A stretch of DNA of 64,000 nucleotides from Candidatus Melainabacteria bacterium (GCA_003258725.1 QHMG01000010.1:1-64000); one strand, 5' to 3'; positions 33,171 to 42,446 are shown, numbered from the stretch's first letter. Translations and numbers: made by a program. The notes: a model not told the origin generated them from the sequence alone.

Positions 33171-34982
33171 TTAAAATATGCTAGTTCCATTGTTTTGTTG
33201 TTGAAATTCTTTGTGTAGGCTTTTTGCTTTTGCTGCGGTTTTATATAAAGTACTACGTTTATCTGAATGTTTGATTTTTACATCATCAAAAACACTGATA
33301 TCACTGTCTGAACCACGTTTTCTTGTTGCGTCAACGCTAGCTACTGTTGATAAAACATCTAATGTTGTATCAAGTCCATCAATATTACCATTTAAGACAT
33401 CTGAACCAATTGAAACTGCTCCTGAAGCACCATTAACAAGGTCACTTGCATTAGCCATAACTTTACCGTTTCCGACACCAAGTGCGTTAGATACCGCTGA
33501 TAAACCATCAGATAAAGCTCCTGCAACATCACCTTTTACTGCTTTTTTAACAGTGCTTGTTCCATCTTTAACTGTATTTGCAATACTATCAGCGTTTGAA
33601 AGCATTGCTTTATGTTTGCTTGCGAATTCTGCAACGCTTGCTAATTTTGTATTATTAACTGCTGAAATTGAACCAACACCTTTAATTGTACCAGCACTAG
33701 ATACAACTGTTTTTGCAACAGAAGAAATAACTCCTGCAACATCACCTTTTGCTACGTTAATAGCAACATCAGCAACGTTAGCAGCTGTTTTTATGCCCTT
33801 GCCAGTAGTAGATAAACCGCTACCTGTTGTTTTTAAACCAGTACCAACTGAAGCGATAGTTCCACCTGTTGCTGCAACAGATGCCCCTGTACCAGCGGTT
33901 GTTGCGCCACCTGTAGTTGTTGTAACACCAGCTGCTTCAACAGGTACGCCAGCTCCAAATACAGGAATTAATGGAATACCAATTGCTGATAATGTAGCAC
34001 CAATACCTGTAAGTATTCCACCGGTAACTCCAACACCTGTACCAGCAGCAGAAGTTGTAGCGCCAGCAACTTGCACACCGATACCAACAGCTTGAAGTGC
34101 AGTACCTGCTAAATCTAGCATATTAGCTACGTTTGTAACTTGTTTTGTTGTTGACGAAAAACCTTCAAGTGTTGATTGTTCAGATTGAGCTTCTTGTTGA
34201 ATATTTTGTGCTTCTGTTTGTTGTTCCGTTGCTGCTTGTGTTGCGCTATCAGCTTCAGCTTGAGCGCTTGCAACTGTTGATTGAGCTTGAGAACTTAATG
34301 CTTGGATTTGAGCATCATTACTATGAACTGTTTGTAATTTTTCGTTAATCTTTGCAGCATTGTCGTTTTGAGGAGTTGTTCCATTTTCTTGCATTTCTTG
34401 GATTTCAGCACCTGTTTTTAAAGTCAAAGCACTTTGTATACCTGAACCTGTGCCGTCATCGCCTTCAAGATTACTGATTTCAGCCATTGCTGCTTCACTT
34501 TGTTGTGTTAATGCTTGAATTTGCGCAGATGTGCCATCAACTTGAGAACCTGCATTTTCGCCTGTTGCTGTTGCACTACCTGCCTTAGCTTCTAAGTTAG
34601 CTTGGCTTGTTTCCATTGCTTGTGTTCTAGATTTTGATTGTGCGCTAATTGTTTGAGTGCTACTACCAACAGAATCTAAATTATTATTTTTAGTTTCACT
34701 TTCTTTTTGTTTTGCATCTGATTCCTTTGTTTTTGCGCTATCTTGTTTGCCTTCGGCATCTTTAACTTTGCCTCTTGCACCGTCTAAGCCTTTGTTTGCA
34801 TCTTGAATTTTGCCCTTAGCTTTTTTACCTGCGTTTTCAGCTTTATCAAGTTGTGCATTAATTTCTTTTGCATTTGAAAAGATAGAGATGCAAACACCAG
34901 CTACGCCACTGTTTACCTTAGAGCGTGCTGCGCTTAAGTCTATGTCACCTATATTTTGTATTGAAGGAATATTTGAACTCAT
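33171..34982 (-). CDS. Large Ala/Gly/Ser/Thr-rich coiled-coil protein with a hydrophobic Gly-rich centre
   Basis: Not recognised. The 603 residues have no signal peptide. Residues about 35-290 are Ala/Gln/Ser/Lys/Glu-rich and predicted by eye to form coiled coils (DAEGKQDSAKTKESDAKQKE and similar). Residues about 290-430 are Gly/Ala/Thr/Val-rich and hydrophobic with repeats of the form GxGxxxTGG/AGxG. The C-terminal part (about 430-603) is again soluble, with KxDVAGxxSxxxK repeats. Such a coiled coil plus glycine-rich hydrophobic core recalls pore-forming or type III translocator-like proteins, but that is only a structural analogy. RBS AGGGG. It is a single gene between GT9 and uridine phosphorylase. 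Confidence 0.65.
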   Translation of the reverse strand: MSSNIPSIQNIGDIDLSAARSKVNSGVAGVCISIFSNAKEINAQLDKAENAGKKAKGKIQDANKGLDGARGKVKDAEGKQDSAKTKESDAKQKESETKNNNLDSVGSSTQTISAQSKSRTQAMETSQANLEAKAGSATATGENAGSQVDGTSAQIQALTQQSEAAMAEISNLEGDDGTGSGIQSALTLKTGAEIQEMQENGTTPQNDNAAKINEKLQTVHSNDAQIQALSSQAQSTVASAQAEADSATQAATEQQTEAQNIQQEAQSEQSTLEGFSSTTKQVTNVANMLDLAGTALQAVGIGVQVAGATTSAAGTGVGVTGGILTGIGATLSAIGIPLIPVFGAGVPVEAAGVTTTTGGATTAGTGASVAATGGTIASVGTGLKTTGSGLSTTGKGIKTAANVADVAINVAKGDVAGVISSVAKTVVSSAGTIKGVGSISAVNNTKLASVAEFASKHKAMLSNADSIANTVKDGTSTVKKAVKGDVAGALSDGLSAVSNALGVGNGKVMANASDLVNGASGAVSIGSDVLNGNIDGLDTTLDVLSTVASVDATRKRGSDSDISVFDDVKIKHSDKRSTLYKTAAKAKSLHKEFQQQNNGTSIF

Positions 34983-35031
34983 ATCACATAACCCCTATGA
35001 CTCTATCAATTACATGCTATATATCGGAATT

Positions 35032-35053
35032 AATTACTAAAAGTTTAGTAATT
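35032..35053. promoter_or_regulatory. Perfect palindrome upstream of the 603-residue gene
   Basis: AATTACTAAA-AG-TTTAGTAATT, 10-bp arms. It lies between the GT9 stop and the start of the large gene on the same strand. It may be an operator or part of a terminator for GT9; no T run fits the minus strand. Confidence 0.4.
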
Positions 35054-35086
35054 TTATTCTTCTGGTTAACAATTTGTTACAATTCG

Positions 35087-36124
35087 CTAAGATATTGATA
35101 TTAGTTTATTTAAGCCTTTTATAACCTCGTCAACTGAGGGTGATTTTGTGCAAATATATTTATTATTTTTTAATTTACATTTTCTATGATGACATGGTGT
35201 GCATGTCGTAGTTGAAACGGTTAAACATTTTTCATCAATAGGCGCATAAAGACCTTTTGGCGTACAACAAAAGATAGATAATACTTTTGGTTTTTGTGTT
35301 GCCCAAGCAAGATGAGTTGCACCATTATCAAGTGAAATAACTAAATCGGCTCTGCGTAGAACTTCGATAAATTCCTTTAAATTAGTTTTACCTGCAAGGC
35401 TTAAATGTCTATCGCCACCGATATAATTGATATAATCTTCATCTTTTTTAGTGCCTGTAAAAATAAGTGTATAGTCTTTTTCAATTCTTTTTATCAAGTC
35501 TTTCCAATTTTCTTTGTCCCAATGTTTTCCAATCCAAGTTGTGGTTGGTGCAACAACTGCAATTGGTTTAGAATAATCCAATTCTTTCAATAAATCGTTT
35601 ATTTTTGAAATAACTTCTTCACTTGAAGGGGGAAGTGTTACCGTTGTTTTTTCAGTGTTAAGCCCTAAGTATTGAGCAAATCTTAGATTTGCATTAACCA
35701 TATTTCTGTTAAATTTATCTTTTATTGCGGGTATAATTTCATTTGCACCAATAATTGAAAATTCTTTAGCATCTCGTGCAATAATTCTTCTTTTTGCCCC
35801 ACAGAATTTTGTCCAAAGAATACTTTTCATAAGCATTTGAGAATCAATTGCGATATCAAAATTTTCTTTGCGAAGGTCTTTAATTATTGAAATCATTTCT
35901 TGTATATTTTGAAAAATATTTTTATTTTTTTTCCATTTTTCAACAGGTGCAAAGAAAACTTTATCAACACAAGGATTGTTTTGAATGACATCTAATCCTT
36001 TTTCGCCGACAAGCCACGAAATTTCATAACCATTTTGTTTTAAAACATTCGCTAGGGGAATGTTAAATATAACATCACCTAGCGAAGATAATCTGATTAT
36101 TAAAATTTTTTGTTTTTCGCTCAT
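35087..36124 (-). CDS. Glycosyltransferase family 9, ADP-heptose:LPS heptosyltransferase-like
   Basis: GT-B enzyme that adds heptose to the lipid A-core. The 345 residues contain the N-terminal KILIIRLSSLGDVIFNIPLANVL, which is the GT9 start, and the C-terminal DLVISLDNGATHLAWA, the GT9 sugar-nucleotide motif. The ATG at 36124 is chosen: it lies 7 bases after the msbA stop with AGGG before it, while the longer frame (36199) would overlap msbA by 68 bases. Together with rfaE2 it implies a heptose-containing inner core. The acceptor cannot be read from sequence. Confidence 0.87.
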   Translation of the reverse strand: MSEKQKILIIRLSSLGDVIFNIPLANVLKQNGYEISWLVGEKGLDVIQNNPCVDKVFFAPVEKWKKNKNIFQNIQEMISIIKDLRKENFDIAIDSQMLMKSILWTKFCGAKRRIIARDAKEFSIIGANEIIPAIKDKFNRNMVNANLRFAQYLGLNTEKTTVTLPPSSEEVISKINDLLKELDYSKPIAVVAPTTTWIGKHWDKENWKDLIKRIEKDYTLIFTGTKKDEDYINYIGGDRHLSLAGKTNLKEFIEVLRRADLVISLDNGATHLAWATQKPKVLSIFCCTPKGLYAPIDEKCLTVSTTTCTPCHHRKCKLKNNKYICTKSPSVDEVIKGLNKLISIS

Positions 36125-36131
36125 AAAAACC

Positions 36132-37958
36132 CTATTTAACAGCTTCTTCTTGAGAACGGAATTGCATTTCGTATAATGCTTTATATGAACCTTTTTCAAT
36201 TGCCATTAATTCATCGTGAGTGCCAAGTTCTACAAGTTCACCTTCGTTGATAACAGCGATTCTATCTGCATTCTTAATTGTTGATAATCTGTGAGCAATA
36301 ATGAATACTGTTCTGTTTTGCATTAAGTTATCAATAGCTTTTTGAACCAATGCTTCTGATTCATTGTCTAACGCACTTGTAGCTTCGTCCAAAATAACGA
36401 TAGGAGCTTTTCTAATCATTGCTCGAGCAATTGCAACACGTTGACGTTGACCACCAGAAAGAGTTAACCCTCTTTCACCCAACATTGTTTCTAAGCCGTC
36501 AGGAAGTTCTGCAATAACATCTTGTAAATGTGCATATTCAATTGCATTATTTAAATCTTCTTCAGTTGCATTTGCGTTACCCATTAAAATATTTTCTTTA
36601 ATAGTTCCTGAGTATAAGAAATTATCTTGGAATACCATAGAGATGTTTCTTCTTAATGAGTCTAGGGTGAATTTTCTAATATCTATATCGTCAAATTTAA
36701 TTGAACCCGATTTGATATCATAAAATCTAGGTAATAAGTTTACAAGAGTTGATTTCCCGCCTCCTGAATTACCAACTATTGCTAGAGTTTCATTTTTATT
36801 TACAGTTAAGTTTAAGTTTTTGATAACAGGAACATCTTTAACGTATTCAAATTCTACATTTTCAAATTTTATGTCCCTATCTAGAGATTTCATTTCAATT
36901 GCATCAGGAGCATCTGTAATTTCAGGTTTTACATCGAATAATTCAAATACACGACCCATTGCAACGAAGATATTTTGGATATTTGTTAATGTGTTACCTA
37001 ATGTTTTAACTGGTTTGTAAAGCAATAATAATGATGTTACGAATGATGCAAATGAACCTGCTGTCATTATGCCAGAATTGATTAAATGAGTACCATAAGC
37101 TAAAACTAATGCGATACCAACAGATGCAATTAAGTACATAATTGGTGACATCCAGCCAGCACGCTTAGTTAATGACATATTAACATCAAAAGAATTCCAA
37201 ACTTGAGTAACAAAATCTTTTTCTTGACGTTCTTGTAAACCGTAAGCTGCCATAACTTTGTTACCGCTATATGTTTCGTTGATATTAGTTGTAATATTAC
37301 CGCCAATTACCATATTTTTATTAGATGCAGATTTAATTCTTTTTCTGATTAATGCAACTGGCAAGAAAGCAACATTAAGAACTAAAACACCAACGATTGC
37401 TAATCTCCAAGAACTGTAAAGCATTACTGCAATTAAACCTAATGCCCCAAACAAACTTGTTGTAATTGTTTTGATTTGGTCAATAATACCCGCTGAAGCA
37501 GTTTGAGGGTCGTTCATATATCTTTGAATAATTACACCTGAAGAGTTTTCATCAAAAAATTGAGGGTGCATATAAATTAATTTATGGAACAAATCAATTT
37601 TAACATCATTTGTAATATGTTGGCTAGTCCAAGCTGATAAGTATTCATTTAAGTATCTCAACAAACCTTGAACTGCAGCAAAAGCAACAACAAGGAATGG
37701 GATTAAGAAAGCAAATAATTGCCATGTTAGAGTGTATTCGTGGCTAAAAATGTGGAATACCCAATCTTGTTTACCAACTACATAATCCATAAATGGTTTT
37801 AGTGCAAATGCAGTTACGCCGTCTAATAACCCTAAAGGAATGGCTACCATAAATGTTAATAAAATTCTAAACCAATATGGTTTAATGTATGGCCATATAC
37901 GAGACATTAACCAACCATATTTGAATGAATTTTTTGCTTGAGTTGAATTTAATTTCAT
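36132..37958 (-). CDS. msbA: Lipid A export ABC transporter MsbA-like
   Basis: Homodimeric exporter that flips lipid A-core from the inner to the outer leaflet of the inner membrane. The 608 residues have an N-terminal six-helix transmembrane domain (about 25-330) and a nucleotide-binding domain (about 360-600) with Walker A GNSGGGKSTLV, Q-loop MVFQDNFLYSG, signature LSGGQRQRVAIARA, Walker B IVILDEATSALD and H-loop IIAHRLSTI. The GT9 gene follows 7 bases downstream, supporting LPS rather than drug export, though multidrug transport cannot be ruled out. The 5' end is AT-rich, and its promoter is in 37959-38090. Confidence 0.92.
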   Translation of the reverse strand: MKLNSTQAKNSFKYGWLMSRIWPYIKPYWFRILLTFMVAIPLGLLDGVTAFALKPFMDYVVGKQDWVFHIFSHEYTLTWQLFAFLIPFLVVAFAAVQGLLRYLNEYLSAWTSQHITNDVKIDLFHKLIYMHPQFFDENSSGVIIQRYMNDPQTASAGIIDQIKTITTSLFGALGLIAVMLYSSWRLAIVGVLVLNVAFLPVALIRKRIKSASNKNMVIGGNITTNINETYSGNKVMAAYGLQERQEKDFVTQVWNSFDVNMSLTKRAGWMSPIMYLIASVGIALVLAYGTHLINSGIMTAGSFASFVTSLLLLYKPVKTLGNTLTNIQNIFVAMGRVFELFDVKPEITDAPDAIEMKSLDRDIKFENVEFEYVKDVPVIKNLNLTVNKNETLAIVGNSGGGKSTLVNLLPRFYDIKSGSIKFDDIDIRKFTLDSLRRNISMVFQDNFLYSGTIKENILMGNANATEEDLNNAIEYAHLQDVIAELPDGLETMLGERGLTLSGGQRQRVAIARAMIRKAPIVILDEATSALDNESEALVQKAIDNLMQNRTVFIIAHRLSTIKNADRIAVINEGELVELGTHDELMAIEKGSYKALYEMQFRSQEEAVK

Positions 37959-38091
37959 AATATATCTTTCCGTGTCTATTTATACCTATGAGAATATTAT
38001 ACAATAAACGAAAAATATGTATATATTTTCTAATAACGCTTATTAAGAGATATTATTTTATAAATTTATTTAAGATACTATATATTGCAAG

Positions 38092-38427
38092 CTAAATTTT
38101 TTTATTATTCATATATTTTTTCAAGTTTTTTACAACTCCAACTAAAAATTCTAGTTCGTCTTCTGTCGAGCTATATATGAATTTTTCAAGCTCTAATCTA
38201 TTTTTATTTACAAGCGGAATTGTATTAATCTTGAATTCAGAAATATCTATTTTTAAATAGTCAATAATTTTAAAGAATGTTGTTAGAGATGGTAAATTAG
38301 TATAATTTTCAATTTTGCTGATTTGTTTTTCGCCAATGCCTATTTTTTGAGCTAATTCAGTTTGAGTCAGTCCAGCTTTTTTACGAAATTCTTTAATCTT
38401 ATCTGCTATAAACTTTTTATCGACCAT
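38092..38427 (-). CDS. XRE-family helix-turn-helix regulator
   Basis: A 111-residue single-domain regulator. Residues about 6-65 form an HTH_3 fold (KIKEFRKKAGLTQTELAQKIG, then ISKIENYTNLPSLTTFFKIIDYLKI). The tail (about 70-111) is charged and helical, perhaps for dimerisation. An 8-bp inverted repeat at 38433-38460 encloses the putative ribosome-binding site directly upstream, so autoregulation is plausible. No phage or toxin gene is adjacent. Confidence 0.88.
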   Translation of the reverse strand: MVDKKFIADKIKEFRKKAGLTQTELAQKIGIGEKQISKIENYTNLPSLTTFFKIIDYLKIDISEFKINTIPLVNKNRLELEKFIYSSTEDELEFLVGVVKNLKKYMNNKKI

Positions 38428-38432
38428 CTTAT

Positions 38433-38460
38433 ATTGTTAGCCTCTCTGTTGACTAACAAT
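38433..38460. promoter_or_regulatory. Inverted repeat enclosing the XRE gene ribosome site
   Basis: Perfect arms ATTGTTAG and CTAACAAT with a 12-base spacer, 5 bases upstream of the ATG on the minus strand. The spacer reads AGAGG on the minus strand, a ribosome-binding site. It could be an operator for the encoded regulator or a translational hairpin. Confidence 0.55.
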
Positions 38461-38617
38461 ACGATAGCCTATATAACTTTTATTTTAAACCACCCAATAG
38501 GTAATATATATAATAAAGTACCTAACACGCACATAAATTGTTACAAGATATTAAAGGTTTTTGTTATGCCTAAAACTTAGTTTTTATATGGTTTCTATGC
38601 TATTCATAATATTTTTA

Positions 38618-38646
38618 TTGACATATCTAATGTAAAGTAGAATAAT
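38618..38646 (+). promoter_or_regulatory. Promoter of the LuxR-type HTH gene
   Basis: TTGACA (38618-38623), 17-base spacer, AATAAT (38641-38646); five of six matches in the -10 box. Confidence 0.7.
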
Positions 38647-38682
38647 GTAGGTATAAGCGTTGTCGCTTAGGGAGCTTAAAAT

Positions 38683-38889
38683 ATGGTAGATTTAACTGAA
38701 AGAGAGTTAGATGTTTTGAAGTTAGTTACTCTCGGACTAACAAATAAAGAAATTGCAAAAGAATTAACCGTTACAACTCATACAATTAAGGCTCACGTTA
38801 GTTCTATTTACGAAAAACTTTCTGTAAACAATCGCTTGCAAGCTGCTGTATACGCACTTGTACACGAGTTAGTTGTTATTCAAAATTAA
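38683..38889 (+). CDS. Stand-alone LuxR-type HTH DNA-binding protein
   Basis: The 68 residues consist almost entirely of a GerE/LuxR HTH (LTERELDVLKLVTLGLTNKE, then LTVTTHTIKAHVSSIYEKL). There is no receiver or ligand domain, so it may act as a constitutive regulator, a partner of another protein, or respond through its own expression. Cyanobacteria carry similar small LuxR proteins. RBS AGGGAG, and a near-consensus sigma70 promoter 37 bases upstream. It is transcribed alone and convergent with trpS. Confidence 0.88.
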   Translation: MVDLTERELDVLKLVTLGLTNKEIAKELTVTTHTIKAHVSSIYEKLSVNNRLQAAVYALVHELVVIQN

Positions 38890-38903
38890 ATAAAAGATAA
38901 CTT

Positions 38904-39947
38904 TTAATCAAAATAGTTAATTTTCATTGCACTACGAACGTTGTACAATGTTTGTTCTGCAATTTTTTTAGCTTCTGCTGTGCCTTGTTTCAAGATTTCA
39001 TAAACTTCAGATGTTTTTGTTTCCCATTCTTTTCTACGAGTTCTTATCGGCTCAAGTTCTTGCTGAATAACATTGTTCAAAAATTTCTTAACTTTAACAT
39101 CACCTAAGCCACCTTTTTGGTAGTGAGCTTTTAATTCATCAAGATTGTTATATTCTGGTAAAAATTCTTTAAAATGTTCATCTTTGCAGAAAGCATCAAG
39201 ATATATAAATACGGGATTATTCTCAGTTTCACCAGGATCTTCCACTCTTAAGTGATTTGGATCAGTAAACATTGACATAATTTTCTTTTTAATGTCTTGT
39301 GGTTCATCAGATAAATAAATGCAATTGCCTAAAGACTTGCTCATTTTTGCTTTGCCGTCTAGCCCTGGAAGTCGTAAGCAAGCGCTATTTCTTGGCAATA
39401 ATATATTCGGCTCAACAAGAGTTTCTCCGTATAATGTATTAAATTTATGAACAATTTCTCTACATTGCTCAAGCATCGGTTTTTGGTCTTCACCAGCAGG
39501 AACTGTTGTTGCGCCAAAGGCTGTAATGTCTGCAGCTTGGCTAATTGGGTATGCTAAAAAACCAACAGGAATGTTGTTTTCAAAGTTTCTCATTTTAATT
39601 TCTGATTTTACTGTTGGATTTCTTTGTGCTCTTGCAACTGTAACAAGGTTCATGTAGTAAAAAGTTAACTCTGTAAGCTCTGGAATCATTGATTGAATAA
39701 GAATTGTAGATTTATTTGGGTCAAGTCCACAAGCTAAATAGTCTAATGCTACTTCAATAATATTGTCTCTAACCTTTTGAGGATTTTCTGCGTTATCTGT
39801 AAGTGCTTGTGCATCTGCAATCATGATATAAATTTTGTCGAACCCACCTTCATTTTGAAGTGTTACACGTTCTCTCAATGAACCTACATAGTGACCAATA
39901 TGTAATTTCCCTGTTGGTCTATCACCTGTTAAAATAACTTTTCCCAT
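38904..39947 (-). CDS. trpS: Tryptophanyl-tRNA synthetase
   Basis: Charges tRNA-Trp. The 347 residues are typical of bacterial TrpRS. HIGH-like motif in TGDRPTGKLHIGHYVGSL and KMSKS in GKAKMSKSLGNCIYL. The C-terminal tRNA-binding helices are present. AAGG precedes the ATG. Single gene between the small LuxR-type gene and tcdA; the divergent start of tcdA is 108 bases away. Confidence 0.97.
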   Translation of the reverse strand: MGKVILTGDRPTGKLHIGHYVGSLRERVTLQNEGGFDKIYIMIADAQALTDNAENPQKVRDNIIEVALDYLACGLDPNKSTILIQSMIPELTELTFYYMNLVTVARAQRNPTVKSEIKMRNFENNIPVGFLAYPISQAADITAFGATTVPAGEDQKPMLEQCREIVHKFNTLYGETLVEPNILLPRNSACLRLPGLDGKAKMSKSLGNCIYLSDEPQDIKKKIMSMFTDPNHLRVEDPGETENNPVFIYLDAFCKDEHFKEFLPEYNNLDELKAHYQKGGLGDVKVKKFLNNVIQQELEPIRTRRKEWETKTSEVYEILKQGTAEAKKIAEQTLYNVRSAMKINYFD

Positions 39948-40054
39948 TTATATTACCTTGCCTTTCAATAATTTAATTATGTAATAGATGTTGATTGATT
40001 GTCAATGAGAAAATTTTATTGTAATCTTTTATGTGTAAATGGAGTTAAGCTAAA

Positions 40055-40810
40055 ATGTTAAATCAATTTTCAAGAACAGAATTATTATTAGGTAAAGAAG
40101 CGCTAGAAAAACTTGCTAATTCTAGAGTTATTGTCTTTGGTATCGGTGGAGTTGGTGCTTATGCAGTGGAAGCACTTGTAAGAAGCGGATTAGGTACAAT
40201 TGACATTGTTGACGATGACAAAGTTTGCATTACAAATTTGAATAGACAACTTTATGCAACTCGTTCAACAGTTGGTAAATATAAAGTCGATGTTGCAAAA
40301 GAGCGTATTTTAGACATTAACCCAAACTGTGTAGTAAATACTCATCAAACCTTTTATACTCCCAAAACCGAAAACGAATTTGATTTTAGTCAATACGACT
40401 ATGTAATTGATGCAATTGATACGGTTGTCGGCAAATTATCACTAATAGAAAAAGCTAAAGCTGTTGGAACTCCAATAATTTGTGCTATGGGTGCTGGAAA
40501 CAAACTTGATCCAACTAGGTTTGAGGTTACAGATATTTCAAAAACATCAGTTTGTCCATTAGCAAAAGTCATTAGAACTGAGTTAAAAAAACGTAAGATA
40601 AAGGGTGTAAAAGTTGTTTACTCAAAAGAACTGCCAATTAAACCAAAAGAGGATATGTCAATAAGTTGTAAAAATCACTGCGTATGCCCACCAGGAACAA
40701 GAAAATGTACAGTAAAACATCAAATACCAGGAAGTACAGCTTTTGTACCTCCTGTTGTAGGCATGATTATTGCAGGTGAAGTTATAAAAGATTTAATAAA
40801 AGAGAATTAA
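40055..40810 (+). CDS. tcdA: tRNA threonylcarbamoyladenosine dehydratase (TcdA)
   Basis: ThiF/E1-like ATP-dependent enzyme that cyclises t6A37 of tRNA to ct6A. The 251 residues start with the adenylation fold: IVFGIGGVGAYAVEALVRSG (nucleotide binding), DDDKVCITNLNRQ and YDYVIDAIDTVVGK. Cysteine pairs later on (CKNHCVCPPGTRKC) could bind zinc. TcdA fits because the protein is stand-alone with no ubiquitin-like partner; MoeB or ThiF are alternatives. RBS GGAG. Terminator at 40825. Confidence 0.85.
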   Translation: MLNQFSRTELLLGKEALEKLANSRVIVFGIGGVGAYAVEALVRSGLGTIDIVDDDKVCITNLNRQLYATRSTVGKYKVDVAKERILDINPNCVVNTHQTFYTPKTENEFDFSQYDYVIDAIDTVVGKLSLIEKAKAVGTPIICAMGAGNKLDPTRFEVTDISKTSVCPLAKVIRTELKKRKIKGVKVVYSKELPIKPKEDMSISCKNHCVCPPGTRKCTVKHQIPGSTAFVPPVVGMIIAGEVIKDLIKEN

Positions 40811-40824
40811 ATAATATTATCAGA

Positions 40825-40864
40825 AAGGCGGTCGGCTTTTTAAGCCGACCGCCTTCCTTTTTTA
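40825..40864 (+). terminator. Terminator after tcdA
   Basis: Perfect 14-bp stem AAGGCGGTCGGCTT with loop TTT, followed by CC and a run of six T. Confidence 0.85.
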
Positions 40865-40949
40865 TTAATCATTGTAAACATTACTTTGAAATTAAGCAAT
40901 AATCATGATTGATGAAACTTAAACGGAGTATAAGTAGTGTGGAATTAAA

Positions 40950-42446
40950 ATGAATATTCAATCAGTAAATACAGTATCAAAGACTTTTGCGCCAAGAATT
41001 AATAAACAAGTTGCACAACAACCCAAAAAGGTCGCAGGTTTAACAAATGATATTTTTCAAAGAAGTTGTGAAGTTACAAATCCAATAAAAACATATAATG
41101 CACCAGCGCCGTCATTCACAGGTGCATTTGGAACTTGGACATATAGAAGATTACCGTCTTCAACTCAAGCCGTAATTGACAAGGCTTATGAAAATATGAA
41201 GCAAAAATACGGCAAAGATATTGAAAGTATTACTTTTGATGCAGATGAGTTTTCTCCAAAAAATGAATATCGTTTAAAAGCAACTTTAAAAGGTGATGAA
41301 TCTCACAGTGAATTTTATGATGAAAAAGCCAATAAGCTAGGCGAAGAAGACGTTACTATGTATTCAAAAAAAGGTAATGTTTATAAAATTGTTAAAAATA
41401 TAGATTACAGAAATAATACAACTACAAAAGTTCGTTCTGAATTAGATAATTTGGGCAGTATGGTTGTTACCGATGAAGTTAGAATTGTTAGGGATAAAAA
41501 TAATAAAGTAATAAGAAAAGAAATGATGACTCATTCACCTGTAACAGGTGCTTATGATCAAAAGTATGTATATCCAAACGGCACAGAAGAGGTTATTTCA
41601 ACTGCACGTAAAACAAAAGAAAATGGTAAAGAAATTATCCAAAAAGATATGAAATCTCTTGACGGAACAAGGACACAATACAAATTAGAACAAGATAACA
41701 AGGGTAATAAATCTTTAAAATATAAAATTACGGATAAAAATGGCAATGTTTTAATGAATTTGAATAAAACAATGCAAAGACTTTCTGAAAATAAGGTTCG
41801 CTCTACAAATGGTGACAAATCTTATGATGTAACATTTGAAAAAAATAAAATTACAATTGAAGAAAAGGGCAAGGAACCTACAGAGATTAAAATTTCTGAT
41901 GGTTCAATGTTTTCAAAAGGTTTGAATATTGAAGGTAACCGAAGCGAAATGTTAGATTTGATGAAAAAGTTACCAGCTGAACAGTTAATGGCATTGGGTG
42001 ATACCGTAAAAACATTGAATGGCTTAAGTAAAGATGAATGTATGATGTATCCAACAAAGAAACAAATTGATACTATCAATGATGTGTTCTCAGTTTTACA
42101 TGAAACAGGTCATGCGATAGATTATAGACATTCAAATATGGTAATGGGTAATGTTGCTGATATTGGAAGCGACTATAATTTAAGAAGAATTTATACTCAA
42201 GAAAGAGAAAATTTTGATGCAGCATATCCAAATGCACAAAGAAACCATGTTGGATATTTTATAAAACAAGCAAATCATTATGATGGTAAATGGGGCGGAT
42301 TAAGCGAAGTTATAGCCGAAACAAATGCGCTAAGAGATTCATATACAACGGAAATGTCTTTAGCACCACGTGTTCAATACTTGCAACAACACTACCCACG
42401 TACAATTGCATATATAAACGGTAGATTGGAAAATTATAAAGGCTAA
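40950..42446 (+). CDS. Putative zinc metalloprotease with N-terminal FTG motif
   Basis: Not assigned to a known family. The 498 residues have no signal peptide. Near the N-terminus lies a PSFTGAF segment (about residues 50-56). The middle (about 90-300) is beta-rich with repeated [Y/F]KxExDNxGN-like and DKNGNVL-type segments, suggesting repeats. The C-terminal part (about 380-490) holds VLHETGHAIDYRHSN, an HExxH zinc motif with an Asp five residues on, and GGLSEVIAETNALRDSY, a plausible third-ligand Glu as in gluzincins/ATLF-like peptidases. It could be a secreted or surface-acting protease. Spacing to tcdA excludes operon membership. Confidence 0.65.
   Translation: MNIQSVNTVSKTFAPRINKQVAQQPKKVAGLTNDIFQRSCEVTNPIKTYNAPAPSFTGAFGTWTYRRLPSSTQAVIDKAYENMKQKYGKDIESITFDADEFSPKNEYRLKATLKGDESHSEFYDEKANKLGEEDVTMYSKKGNVYKIVKNIDYRNNTTTKVRSELDNLGSMVVTDEVRIVRDKNNKVIRKEMMTHSPVTGAYDQKYVYPNGTEEVISTARKTKENGKEIIQKDMKSLDGTRTQYKLEQDNKGNKSLKYKITDKNGNVLMNLNKTMQRLSENKVRSTNGDKSYDVTFEKNKITIEEKGKEPTEIKISDGSMFSKGLNIEGNRSEMLDLMKKLPAEQLMALGDTVKTLNGLSKDECMMYPTKKQIDTINDVFSVLHETGHAIDYRHSNMVMGNVADIGSDYNLRRIYTQERENFDAAYPNAQRNHVGYFIKQANHYDGKWGGLSEVIAETNALRDSYTTEMSLAPRVQYLQQHYPRTIAYINGRLENYKG

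Noticed and set aside
34000..34982. Long + strand frame opposite the 603-residue gene, with Pro/Val/Ala-rich translation
   Set aside because: It is the antisense shadow of the Ala/Gly/Thr-rich coding sequence and has no ribosome site; the minus frame has an AGGGG site and full length.
36124..36199. Longer start for the GT9 gene at 36199
   Set aside because: It would overlap msbA by 68 bases, while 36124 has a ribosome site and begins the GT9 fold.
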